Shown piece after piece: positions 33,535-43,500 of a DNA stretch of 64,000 nucleotides. The notes beneath the pieces were generated by a model, which worked only from the letters and a program-made list of their open reading frames with translations, did no database searches and had not been told where the DNA came from. The stretch comes from Hydractinia symbiolongicarpus (Eukaryota > Cnidaria > Hydrozoa > Anthoathecata > Hydractiniidae), in assembly GCF_029227915.1 (NCBI RefSeq), contig NC_079882.1, forward strand, positions 13,354,501 through 13,418,500. Direction: 5' to 3'. Position numbers and translations under genes: made by a program. Within the stretch, counting starts at the first letter, position 1. Every line of letters starts with the position of its first letter.

Positions 33535-33562
33535 GTCTAATGTGTTGAACAACATACTAGAC
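33535..33562. terminator. Palindrome at a convergent gene junction (copy 2)
   Basis: GTCTAATGTGTTGAACAACA then TACTAGAC; 11 of 14 positions symmetric. Starts at the base after the + gene's TAG and precedes the - gene ending at 33597. Same sequence family as 31589-31612. Confidence 0.55.
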
Positions 33563-33596
33563 TCTCAGTGCGATTTACCCTTACTCCTCCTGTTAC

Positions 33597-34241
33597 CTAC
33601 ATACGCAACAACAATCCCACAGCAGCAGCCATGGCCATGTATAAATGATTTGCCGCGAACCCGACAACTCTCCCTGCAACTCTGAAAAAGAACGACACAA
33701 CGCTGCCAATGATGCCAGGAAGAGCTGCACCTGCCTTGCCTGCTAAGTACTTCAGGAGTCTTTCAAGCTGTTTCCGTACAAAACCTCTACCTCCAGCACT
33801 CCCCCCAGCAGCCCCTCCGGTAGTGCCTCAACCTCCCGTAACGGCGAGCACGATGGTAGAGACCAGCAAGCCAACAGCGGAAATAACGCTGGCGATAGTC
33901 AGGCCCTGCTCCCGGAAAAGCGTTTTAAGCTTTTCCAGCAAGGTTTTGTCGTCTCCAGTAATCTTCATCAGCTCAGACTTAATAGACCTCAGTTGCTTAA
34001 AAACCTCGGAGGGAAGTAAACCGTGCCTACTCAGTTCATCCTTCTTATCTTCCTTCAATTTCTTCAATTCCTTCTCAAGATCATTAATATCCTGAAGCCT
34101 TCGCACCCCGGCCTTCTGCTTCTTAAGTTCTATTAACTTACCCTCTTTCGTATTTATCTCGCTATCATATTGTACAAGTTTATCCTTTACCTCCTTAATG
34201 GTCTTCTGCAAGTTTTTAATTTCTAGCTTTAACTCTCTCAT
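33597..34241 (-). pseudogene. Coiled-coil plus two-segment membrane protein of block A2
   Basis: ATG 34241. The first ~95 residues are a charged coiled coil (IKNLQKTIKEVKDKLVQYDS, DLEKELKKLKEDKKDELSRH), then a hydrophobic segment (TIASVISAVGLLVSTIVLAV), then an in-frame TGA (33828). A Gly/Ala-rich linker, PGIIGSVVSFFF and, after a frameshift near 33680, MAAAVGLLL follow, to TAG at 33597. The order coiled coil, membrane helix, Gly linker, second hydrophobic helix is typical of a membrane or fusion-like virion protein, but no function is proven. The + strand frame at 33709-34095 is its shadow. Confidence 0.55.
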
Positions 34242-34338
34242 ATCACGGACCTCGATCTCATCGTTGATGCCCGCGAACGAAGTATCTACATAAAACCCTT
34301 TACGTCACGAGCAAAATTTTGAACACTATCAATTGTTT

Positions 34339-34892
34339 TCATTTCAATAATCTCACCCTCCTCTTTACCCGAAGCCCCTCCTCACCCTTCTTAACAATAA
34401 AATCAACCTCTAGTGCAAGGCTCTGAGGCTGTGCTTTATCACCATTGTTGGGTGTAGAGACATACTTGGTGAAGCCCATATCGCGAATATCTTGAGCCGT
34501 AAGGCCCTTTTGTCTTATTGTCCTAATGCTAGGAACCCGGTCCCATTCTCCTTCGTAACCCTTATACCTTTGAAAAAAAGCTGTTCCCCTTCACACCTTA
34601 AGCTACCCCTGGTTACATTTATATCCATCCGTATTTTATCCAGAGGTCCCAGGTCTTGATTATTTAGATGTGTGTAGAAAGCACTTACCTCTTCCTCTAG
34701 TACAGATTTCGTTATTCTATCAAGTGTATCTCCCTGCTGCTCCGTCGTGGTATTTTCTGCTGGGCTGGATCCCTGCACGTCTTCGAGACCACGGAACTTC
34801 TGCGGCACAAGGAGTTCACTAGGAACATTCTCGGGCCCGAGATCATCCATTTGAATACCTTCAAAAGCTCCTTCTCCTGGATTAATCGACAT
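34339..34892 (-). pseudogene. Unknown acidic protein of block A2, one frameshift
   Basis: ATG 34892, preceded by AATAA. Begins with an acidic, Pro-rich part (FEGIQMDDLGPENVP), then LDKIRMDINVTRGSLRCEGE and FFKGIRVTK. A frameshift near 34520 precedes LTAQDIRDMGFTKYVS and ALEVDFIVKKGEEG, ending at TGA 34339. Shares a 30-bp divergent spacer with the capsid-like gene. Confidence 0.45.
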
Positions 34893-34922
34893 TTATTCAA
34901 CACCGCAATTGCCTATTAATAA
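34893..34922. promoter_or_regulatory. 30-bp divergent start region with AATAAATG on both sides
   Basis: The two divergent ATGs are only 30 bp apart, and each is directly preceded by AATAA (CATTTATT on the left, AATAAATG on the right). With so little space, core promoter elements must overlap the start codons, as in TAAATG-type late promoters of large DNA viruses. Confidence 0.5.
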
Positions 34923-36206
34923 ATGTACGGAACGAAGTTGGATCCCAACAAGGAATTAAAGACGATGCAGGCCATGAAAGGCAAGAAGCACAGTGTCAAG
35001 GTCTCCCACGTACCCGGTACGATTAATCAGAACGAAGACTTGTATGTCGACGTTCCAAACATGGGACAGAATGATGTAATTTTCCCAGGGTCCCTCAAAC
35101 TCCTATTCGACCTGGAGCTTACTGGTACCAACACCCAGCGCACCATCTTCAGCAACATCGGCAAAGCCCTGGTTCAAAACTTTCGCATAAGTCTGAACGG
35201 CCACGAAGTGTAAAACATCAGCGACTACAATATACTCGCAGTGTATCGGGACTTGTGGCTCCCCAAATTTGAGTGTGAGAACAATCTAATTCTTGAGGGC
35301 ATCAATCCCAATGATGGTACCATCAGAGTTCATCAAGTCAAAGCTAGCGGCCATGCAAGCAACGATGAAGAAAAAGCGATCGTGGCGGCCTACGGCAACA
35401 CCTTTTGCATCCCGATAGGCAAAATGTTCGAATTTATGAGGGATCTGCCATTCTATCAAGCAGGCTTATATAACAGATTGCAGTTTGTACTGCACTTTGC
35501 ACCCTATAACCAAGTCATCAAAGATGCTGGTACACCAAGATCAGGATCTATCGAAGCTAAACCAGCTGATGCTGGTTGCAAGATCACCAACATCGCGTTC
35601 GAATTCGATAAAGTGACAAACGAAGATCTCGCGAGTGCTATGATGTCTCGATACTTGAGACTCGCCCTGCCTATGAGCGTGTACTCCACAGCAAGGTTCT
35701 AACGATGAAGAAAGCTGATACCGCCTACAACCTCCAAATCGATACTCCGGCGAAGTCTCTGAAAGCTGTTTTACTGTTGTTCGTGGATCCTGGAAAAGTG
35801 AAGGCGTACAGCGGAGTCAGTGAGGTCTTCTACAACCCAAAGATAGAGAAAACCGCGATCACGGTGGAAGGTGAGCCGAATGAACTGTATAGCCACTCAT
35901 GCTCCCCAAAGATCATCTCGAGCAAATCGTTGAACTCTTCGGATCCCACGATAGCAAAGTGACCATCGCCAGTTCCTTACGGAACGCTACGCCCTGTTCA
36001 TTGATTTCCGCAGTAGTCCAGATCACAGTCTCCATCGTTCTGGCAGACCTTTGCAAAGGCTTAGCGATGGGATCACTCTCCACATGCCCAAAAAAGATAC
36101 TAAGAAAGATGACGATACAAGTGCGGATATCCGCTGCTATGTGTATTTGCTCCAAGATGCGCAGCTGAACATCCTAAATGGGCGCTTCCACTCTGTGGAA
36201 TACTAG
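34923..36206 (+). pseudogene. Capsid-like (putative double jelly-roll major capsid) protein of block A2, broken
   Basis: ATG 34923 to TAG 36204, about 427 codons with zero net frame change. Breaks: in-frame stop at 35211, stop and frameshift at about 35700, and frameshifts near 35890 and 35965. Beta-rich throughout: NEDLYVDVPNMGQNDVIFPG, LVQNFRISLNGHEV, ITNIAFEFDKVTNEDLASAM, PAKSLKAVLLLFVDPGK and VYLLQDAQLNILNGRF. I recall this as the capsid-candidate gene of cnidarian Polinton-like elements; length and beta content fit, but there is no short diagnostic motif. Followed 7 nt later by a small membrane gene. Confidence 0.5.
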
Positions 36207-36213
36207 AATAAAC

Positions 36214-36518
36214 ATGGCTATCTTGGCTGTAATGGCAGGAGGAGCGTTGATTAATGCGCTCGCATTCAGCGGTTCAAATTTCCTTTTCAGCAAGCTCTCG
36301 GGGCATGGTGAAGCAGGACGTAAAAGGCCTGAAAAAGCGATTAAAGAGCTCCAGGCTGTTCGAGCGCAGTGGGTTCGGATCGTGAAGCGAAAATCGATTG
36401 GTACAACAAGCAACGAGAGGAACAGCGTGCTGCAGGACAGAGTCTCAAGAACCTCGACGAGGGTATGCGAGAATACTATATCGCGACGATCGAGAAGGCC
36501 CCTACACACAGAAACTAA
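36214..36518 (+). pseudogene. Small membrane-anchored protein after the capsid-like gene, frameshifted
   Basis: ATG 36214 in GAATAAACATG. One hydrophobic N-terminal segment (AILAVMAGGALINALAFSGS), then a charged helix (KRPEKAIKELQAVRAQW). A frameshift near 36375 is followed in another frame by AAGQSLKNLDEGMREYY and TAA at 36516. N-terminal anchor plus cytosolic coiled helix. A 12-bp palindrome (ATCCTATAGGAT, 36522-36533) follows the stop. Confidence 0.5.
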
Positions 36519-36649
36519 ATAATCCTATAGGATACAAAGTACTCAGAAGAAAAAAGGATCAAAAGGAGACATACAAATTTCAAACCATCACTTCCAAACC
36601 AAAATGACCTATGTAGGGGTAGCATGTTTCCTTTTTTCAGATAGCTATT
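36519..36649. other. Right edge of block A2
   Basis: A short Lys-rich open stretch to 36607 may be the tail of the previous gene. No terminal inverted repeat recognised at this edge; the LINE relic begins about 40 bp on. Confidence 0.4.
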
Positions 36650-38633
36650 ATTTTTTTTTAACCCTTCATAAGTAATATACAACACTTGTTGGCTCTGTTT
36701 TTATACCGATAGGCCGCCGGTGTACATCTGTTTTTTTTTTTGTTTTTTTTAATAAATCATTCGTTATATCGTCGACATGACATTTGACAGTTCGATGTCA
36801 TGGATGTAATGTTCTTTCTTAAGCGAACGAGAACCTCTAAGGCATAACAACATTGACCGTAACAGGGAAAAGGAAATTTTTGTTCTAATATAATTGACTG
36901 CTTGTGATACAGGTATGTCTCTTTTCTCTGCAATCATTTCCGATAAACGTTTGTAAAACAGCTTACACTCTCGCCCCATTCCACCATTTGTTGAGAAAAC
37001 CAATGGGGTGAACGACCCGTTATCAACATCAAGCACACGTTCATTGTACTGGCGTTTCTTCTCATCCTCGTTGCGTTTAAAGCATTTATTGAGTTCCAAA
37101 CCCTGGTATCTCCGAGCGTTTAGGTCAAAAACCCGTATATCCAAAAATACCCTTTGACCAGGAGTCCAGAACCCAATAGCGCTTATATCAAGACGAGCTT
37201 CTTGACTTCTATTGGCGCTTTGTGGTTGAATTTGCTCACCATCCAACTGAATCAACATTGGTTCGCGTCGAACGTCCTTACACACTTCGTTTAGAAAAAC
37301 AGAAGTGATATCACGAACTTCATTGTGTCTCATCGTGATAAAACCACCTTTCTTGCAGGATAAAGCATGAGTCACGTTAAATTTGCTACCGCATGCACAA
37401 TCTGAAGGGAGTCTAGGTAGTGCCCAATTATAACGGATACGTAACGCATCCCTAAACTGTTCTTTGTTTAAGTCATACATCTGTTCTTTAATAGGTAAAC
37501 TCGTCAGCCAATTCGATGCTCCCACCATCATGTTTACATCATTAATCCTCTTCTGTTCTTCATTCATGTTTGCTCTTAACAGCTGAAGCTTTTTTCTTTA
37601 TTTTGTTGACGCCGTTCGCTTTTTATCACTGCAATTGTCTTACCACTGTCATTGTCGATCTTTCCCACGATTTCTTTTTGAAGCAGGTACGTCAATTGTT
37701 TCGAGTTTTCCAGCTCGACTGGAGCGTATTCGCATATATTTTTCAAACCAAGTCCTCCCAATCTGGGCGGCAGTGACATAAGCATTCGTTCTTCATCATT
37801 TACGACATGACCATCAGTTATCGCTGGAATAAACTGATGTCTGATTACGTCTTCTACAGGATCAAGAAATTTTTCAATTCCTGGAATTGTGCGAACGAAG
37901 TAGGAGAAGCGATGTTGGTATCCACTAATATAGCAGGTATATGCCTCTTGCGGTTGGGTTATCGCAATTCTGGACAGCATTGACAATTCTTGAACCCATT
38001 GGTTTTCCATCTTGTTACAGTACTCACTTTTATAATCATCGCTGCCAATTACTGCGCCTAGATGTCTTTCGCCACGTGTAGTAATCTGAACGTTCGTATT
38101 TCGAAACAATTCGTTGGCTTTTTCAACATACTGTTCTTTAACAATCAACCACGATTTTTGAGGTTGCGGAAAGTACCCGAACAATGGCCCTTTTTTTTCA
38201 GATTTTCCCACCATAAAATCAATGATTCGCATTTTCCTACTGCCGTTAGATCATCAGCAAAAGCGACCATTTGATCTTGTCCTGTAATCACTGTTAACAT
38301 CAATTCAAGTAGTGGTGTTATACCTATTGCATACATTGCCATACCAATGGGATCGCCTTGGGTAGTTCCTTCTTTCGAGCGTAGTTCAATCCCACCAATC
38401 ACAAATAGCCTTGCTGGTATATTGTAGCAATTTGTCACATAATTTGATAAGATCGGGCATAATATTCGAATATTGTGAATCAGAGCTCGTCTGTTGATAC
38501 TGTTAAATGCATTTGCTGCATCTACTAATAATACTGCTTCTGATTCTTCACTCTCAAACATATCTCGCATCGCATGAATGGCAGCTTCACTCCCCGCTCT
38601 TTGACCTGCACACATTTGAATGTTGGTATGTTG
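36650..38633 (-). mobile_element. 5'-truncated non-LTR retrotransposon with RT and nuclease-like domain
   Basis: On the - strand the protein runs from 38633 to a stop at 36764. First piece (38615-38145) is the reverse transcriptase: LLVDAANAFNSINR (motif A Asp), EGTTQGDP (motif B), FADDLTA (motif C). A frameshift near 38190 leads to the thumb piece (to 37576; RHLGAVIG, LPPRLGGLGLKN). Another near 37585 leads to the C-terminal piece (37567-36764) with CACGSKFNVTHALSC, RHNEVRD, RLDISAIGFW and VFLDIRVFD. A Cys/His knuckle followed by an Asp-rich core is the layout of LINEs with a restriction-like endonuclease (R2/NeSL/Utopia type). A-rich stretches follow the stop. Truncated 5' of the RT. Confidence 0.75.
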
Positions 38634-39623
38634 AGGCCGCGAAGCACTTGGATTGGTCAGTAGTGAAAATGGAGCCTCGCGATTGGTCTTTTACGCGTAA
38701 GCGATCAAAACAAAGCCGGTAAAAACGGGGTCTGCCGTGGATCCGAAATAAAGCTGCAGGGCCGCGGGGATTTTCCGTATGTCTCGCTACTTCCTCCGCC
38801 ATGTTCAGCGCAGGAGACAGGACAGACGGAATACGGCTATGAAGTGAATATATTCAGAACATATCCAGTTTTGGATATCGATTAGACTGCACAGAAATTG
38901 TTTTAAGGATTTTTGGTGCCACAGGAATAGCAAAACACATATTCCATTTTGTTTACAGCCTTTCTAGCAATTTCCTAGAAATCGAAGGCTCAACGGAAAT
39001 TGCTAAACCAATGGCCTTCAAAACCTAAACATAACATCTTGGTACCTACAAGGGTATGCAAATCTCTTCAAAAATATGCAAAGACCTTCTTCTTTTTGCA
39101 CAACCACTCCATTGCAGCATCTGACTTTGTCAGGCAGTTCAAACACGTCACAAAGGCGGTATATGTCCCCTTTACAAATTCTGAATTCACTTTTTCAGTC
39201 ATCTGCATTCAGTAAATCCAAATCAAATTTTTCATAGTTGTTATAGCGAAGGTCAAGATTCGAAGAACTGTTTAGGTCATAGAGGAGTAAACATTCTTCA
39301 TCATCTATTAAACGGTTAGCATGGGCTAACAGAATTACTTCTCGAACTGTCTTGAGTTTTGGCATATTTCGATGAAGTAAACAAACAGTCTGGTTCCCGC
39401 CTAAAACGTAATGTAAGTTTTACGGCAACGGTCGATAAAAATTGTGCTCCCTTTGCCGTTCCGGTTTTCGTGTCGTCATTTCGTAAAGTCCCTATTGTAA
39501 TCTCCAGGCCAGGGATTCTTTTTAAATAATTAGACATCGCAAAACAAGGGGACCGAGTCTGCAAGTTACACGCTTTGTTCAGGTTAGAATAGGGCCGTGA
39601 CCGATAATACTTAAATTTTGTTT
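38634..39623. other. Spacer between LINE relic and MCTS1 with a CpG-rich, CCAAT-bearing patch
   Basis: 38640-38830 is GC/CpG-rich compared with its surroundings and holds two inverted CCAAT boxes (GATTGGTC at about 38653 and 38679) and CCGCCATG at 38797. It looks like a promoter/first-exon region or the 5' end of another element. No gene can be proven. The - strand frame 39316-39804 is not claimed. Confidence 0.35.
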
Positions 39624-39750
39624 TGCCGTGGTATTCCTTCTCTTTTGCCGCGAGAATTTTGCCGTGGGCCTTTTTGTTGTGCCGTGGCTTTCTTTGTTTT
39701 GCCGTGGGCTTTTTTGTTTTGCCGTGGGCCTTTTTGTTTTGCCGTGGCAC
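39624..39750. repeat. 20-bp minisatellite upstream of MCTS1
   Basis: Four exact-length units start at 39661, 39681, 39701 and 39721 (GCCGTGGGCCTTTTTGTTTT and variants), with looser units at 39624 and 39646 and a partial one at 39741. Ends about 140 bp before the MCTS1 ATG, so it may lie in the promoter or 5'UTR. Confidence 0.88.
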
Positions 39751-39856
39751 TTGTGGGCCACCGTATAGGCCACCGTAGGTCGGAGACATCTCGGCAGTTA
39801 TCAATGTATTTCTTTATTTATCTATAGTACCATTTTAGACATTTCAAGGCGAACGA

Positions 39857-39889
39857 ATGAGTTTGATGTTTGCTGCGATTTTGTATTAG
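39857..39889 (+). promoter_or_regulatory. Candidate upstream ORF before MCTS1
   Basis: ATG 39857 opens a 10-codon frame (MSLMFAAILY) that ends TAG at 39887-39889, one base before the MCTS1 ATG. Whether it is transcribed is unknown. Confidence 0.4.
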
Positions 39890-39890
39890 A

Positions 39891-39901
39891 ATGTTTAAAA
39901 A
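39891..39901 (+). CDS. MCTS1: MCTS1 exon 1, 11-nt coding part
   Basis: ATGTTTAAAAA followed by a perfect donor GTAAGT. It codes M-F-K plus two bases that join the A opening exon 2 to give M-F-K-K-F, the known family start. The phase-2 match and the donor support it; the 7.6-kb distance makes it an inference. Confidence 0.7.
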
Positions 39902-40481
39902 GTAAGTGTATCTTTGTTAATGTGTAGCTAAGTTGTATCTACCATTTTTATATAACTGTATAATACCATTTTGTAAAGGTACTTGTTGAGCTGATTATTA
40001 CGAGAACATGAAACTGACAGTTCTAAGGGGCCGTCAACAAAAATCTTTCTTTGCATTTTGTTTGCTATTTTTAACAAGACCAAGGAAAGTTATGATTGAT
40101 CATATAAAGGCGTGGTTCTGTAGGTCACATTTTCGCGAGATAAGCTTTCGCGAAAATGACGAAAAATCGCGAAAGTTTCTCACGAAAGTTTCTCCAATTG
40201 AAGTAATTATTCACGACATTTTAATTTAAAGAGGAATTGTTAAAGCTAAATATTTTTAATAAAAGATAATAATAGTATTATGGCTATAAAATCGTGACAG
40301 GTGTGTTATAACAGGAAAAATATGAATATTATGGTGTATGGCCTTTCGCAACTAATTCATTGAAAAATTTTTTTCTGATTTTAAGGCTTCCTGCTTCCTT
40401 AATGTAAATGTAGGGACTTAGACTTTTAAAAGGGAATTATAAAGATTTTTTCAGACTTGGACCCAATTACTTGCAAAATAC

Positions 40482-40513
<32 letters not shown>

Positions 40514-43500
40514 ACAATATTTATACAGGATTTTTTACACTTCAGTAAAATGAACTACTGCTATCATCGTGTGTCCTGTCAGTAAAAATATATAAAAGAA
40601 AGAAAAATATAAGCAAAAACTATTATCTACTAAATAACCACTCATGAGTTAGCTAAGAAATTAATATAAAACGCATGTACGTACCAAGAAAAAAGAAAAA
40701 GAGAAAAAAGAAAAATGTGAAACTAGAATGCGCAAAAGTTAGAAACAGAAGCTACTTTAATAATTACTAAAAACATATAAAACATATTTTAAAAGCGAAT
40801 ATTTACATAAAATGTTGATAAACTAATTTTTTGAACTGAAATAAGTTATCGCAACAACGTATTTTTAATGGTAAGTCATTGTATAATGCTGCACCAAGAT
40901 ATTTGAAGGATCTTTTTCCGAACTCTAATTTTATACGTGGTAATTTCACTAACATATTTCGATTCCGTGTGTTAATTGAATACTTGTTGATAACAAAATA
41001 CTTATTGAAATTTTCGCAGACAGTGCTCGTCAGACAGCTTTTTACCAAAACGCATGCCCGTCCTTTCATCTTTCCTTCAATACTCCCAATCGTATTTTTT
41101 CCTCCAACTATTTGTCCGGCTCGATTTTCTATTGATTGTAACTTTTTTCGTTGGGTCATCGTTAATTTTAAATTTAAAAGAGAACTATACAACAAAAGGG
41201 GTTCAATTACCATCTGATAGATTTTATAAGCAGCTTCAAAACTCAGAAATGGTCGCATTTTTCTAAGAAGGTTCAATCTTCCGGCTGCTTTCTTATATGA
41301 CTTCTCGAAATTATCAACCAGGGTTAGTGACGAATCCAGTTCGTTTCCCAAATATATGTAAGACGTGGAATGATGAATAGGTTGACCCTGCATTGCCAAT
41401 TGGATTGTATTTTTGGTATTTTTACGGGATAATCTTTTAGATGTTCCAAATAGCACAGTTTCTGTTTTTCCTTTCTTTAGATTCAGTATGAGTTCGTTAT
41501 CGTTCAAATAAGTGGATACGTTTTCTAATTCATCGTTTAATGTTGTTTCTATTATATAGGGGTCAGCATTTGCAACATAGATGACGGTATCGTCAGCAAA
41601 TTGAATACACTTACTTTTCTCAAGGTGTTCCGAGAAGTCATTAAAAAATATCAAAAATAGTATAGGACCGAGTATCGATCCTAACTTAGTGCTTTTAAAG
41701 TGCTAAATCCAATACTATTTAAAAAGTGTTTTTTTTAAATTAGCCTAAGTCAATTTATCCTTTTTTCAGTCCCTGGTTAATATACGTAAGAACAAGATGA
41801 GTTGAATCAACTCAATAGAAATTATAATCAAACATACGTAATCAAAAAACACATGAAGAGTAAAGAGTGGGCTTACAACAAAACACGAAAGGTTTTTTGA
41901 CTTTTCTTAAAATCAAATTTTTTTAAATTAAAGATATTTGGACTTAGACCTTTTTGAAATTAAAGTCATATAGACTCAAGCATTTTTTTAAACAAAGATG
42001 ACAACTAACGCCTCAAAAACTAGGATCAAATAATGTTTTATGATTTTTTAATCTCTACCGCAAACAAATTGATCTGATGGTTAATGACGTTGAATTTATG
42101 GCCAAATCTACCGAAAAATGGTCTTAAAAATACTAACAGCAAAACATAAAATTTCAATAACAATACTGCATACTCATTACCTATTTAAAAAATCAGTTGT
42201 TGTCGACTGCCTGGCAGTAGCTTTTCTCAAAGCGTTGTTTGACATAAAGTGTTGTTCAAATTGACTCTCTACATTTGCAATATTAATAACTTTAGCGTAG
42301 CCGTTTCGCATAGCAAATTGTTTGTGAATAGCCTCAAATTAAGGTCATTCAGTATCTGCAACGCCCTCGCTATGTCACATGAATACATGTCTGACCTATC
42401 CTATGGCTCATTACCGTCATTTTCGTCGCTGTGCCTAGATTTTAAAGTCAAAGTGTTTTTAGGTTTTTTGATTCCCTTGTTTTTATTCACCCCAGCTGTC
42501 AGAAAGAATGTCTCAAAAACTTAAACATTTTGTCAAGACAGCCTTAAAATTCTGTGAAACTAAAAGGATTGGTTTAAAAAACAATGCAGAAAAGAATTGA
42601 TCCGTCACTAGTTTAATTAACATTGGCGCATGTCGATTGCTGGTTTAGCATAATGCCTCAATCAGTACTTTCCGCCATCAGATCTGAAAAATTCTGAAAA
42701 AAACCATTTTTACTTTATTATTTTTTATTTTGGTCAACTCGTGGTGGCATAGAGCTAAACATGTAAATATTCTTTTTCAATAAATGTAGCGCACTGTGCA
42801 AGATAAACAAGAAAACCAGTCGGTTTGAGCACACAATCCGATCTTGTATAATATCGAAACTATGGTCATGAATATCTGTCAGTGAAAGAAAAAGAACGTA
42901 AAATAAATGATTGACAACTTTTGAGATTGCCGTTTTGGCATCTTTGTGACCTGTTTTTAATCAATTTGTGAATTAATTTTGTTTCACATCACACGCGTTT
43001 CTTGATATATCTGTGCAAATCATCGCACACCGACTTAAATACTCCTGAAAAATACTGCTTTGCGGAACAACTGAACAAAAATTTGCATTTACTTATTTGC
43101 TTGAATTTACATTGCAGATTAAAGTTGTGGCATGCACACGATGTCTTGACTGCTCACTAGTCGTTTTGAGAATATAATTTGTGTAAATTGGGTCGCAGTA
43201 TTCAAAAACGATTCGCATTTAGGGAACTGCAAACCCTTATTTCGATCGTTGGAACATGTGCAGGAATATGAAATAGACTTCATAAGATGAACAATTATTA
43301 ATACACTATAATAAATACAACATTTTTTTGTCATTATAACTTTATGTTATATTAGAAATAAATGAGCCGCAAAAACTTCTGTTCATTCCAAGCATTCTTG
43401 CATTGGGCATTATGGCTAAATTTTAAAAGGTGCATATTGTAAAATAATCAAATAGTTTATAAAACGACAGAATAATTTCTAAATTGATAATTGTAAACAT

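Noticed and set aside
33709-34095. 128-codon + strand frame over the coiled-coil gene
   Set aside because: Antisense shadow of the - strand gene, whose coiled coil and membrane segment are convincing.
38587-38802. 71-codon - strand frame starting in a CpG-rich patch
   Set aside because: It runs into the LINE in a frame other than the RT frame and resembles no family; possibly a host first exon, but there is no evidence.
39316-39804. 162-codon - strand frame divergent from MCTS1
   Set aside because: About a third is the 20-bp minisatellite read as Lys/His repeats; the rest has no recognised domain.
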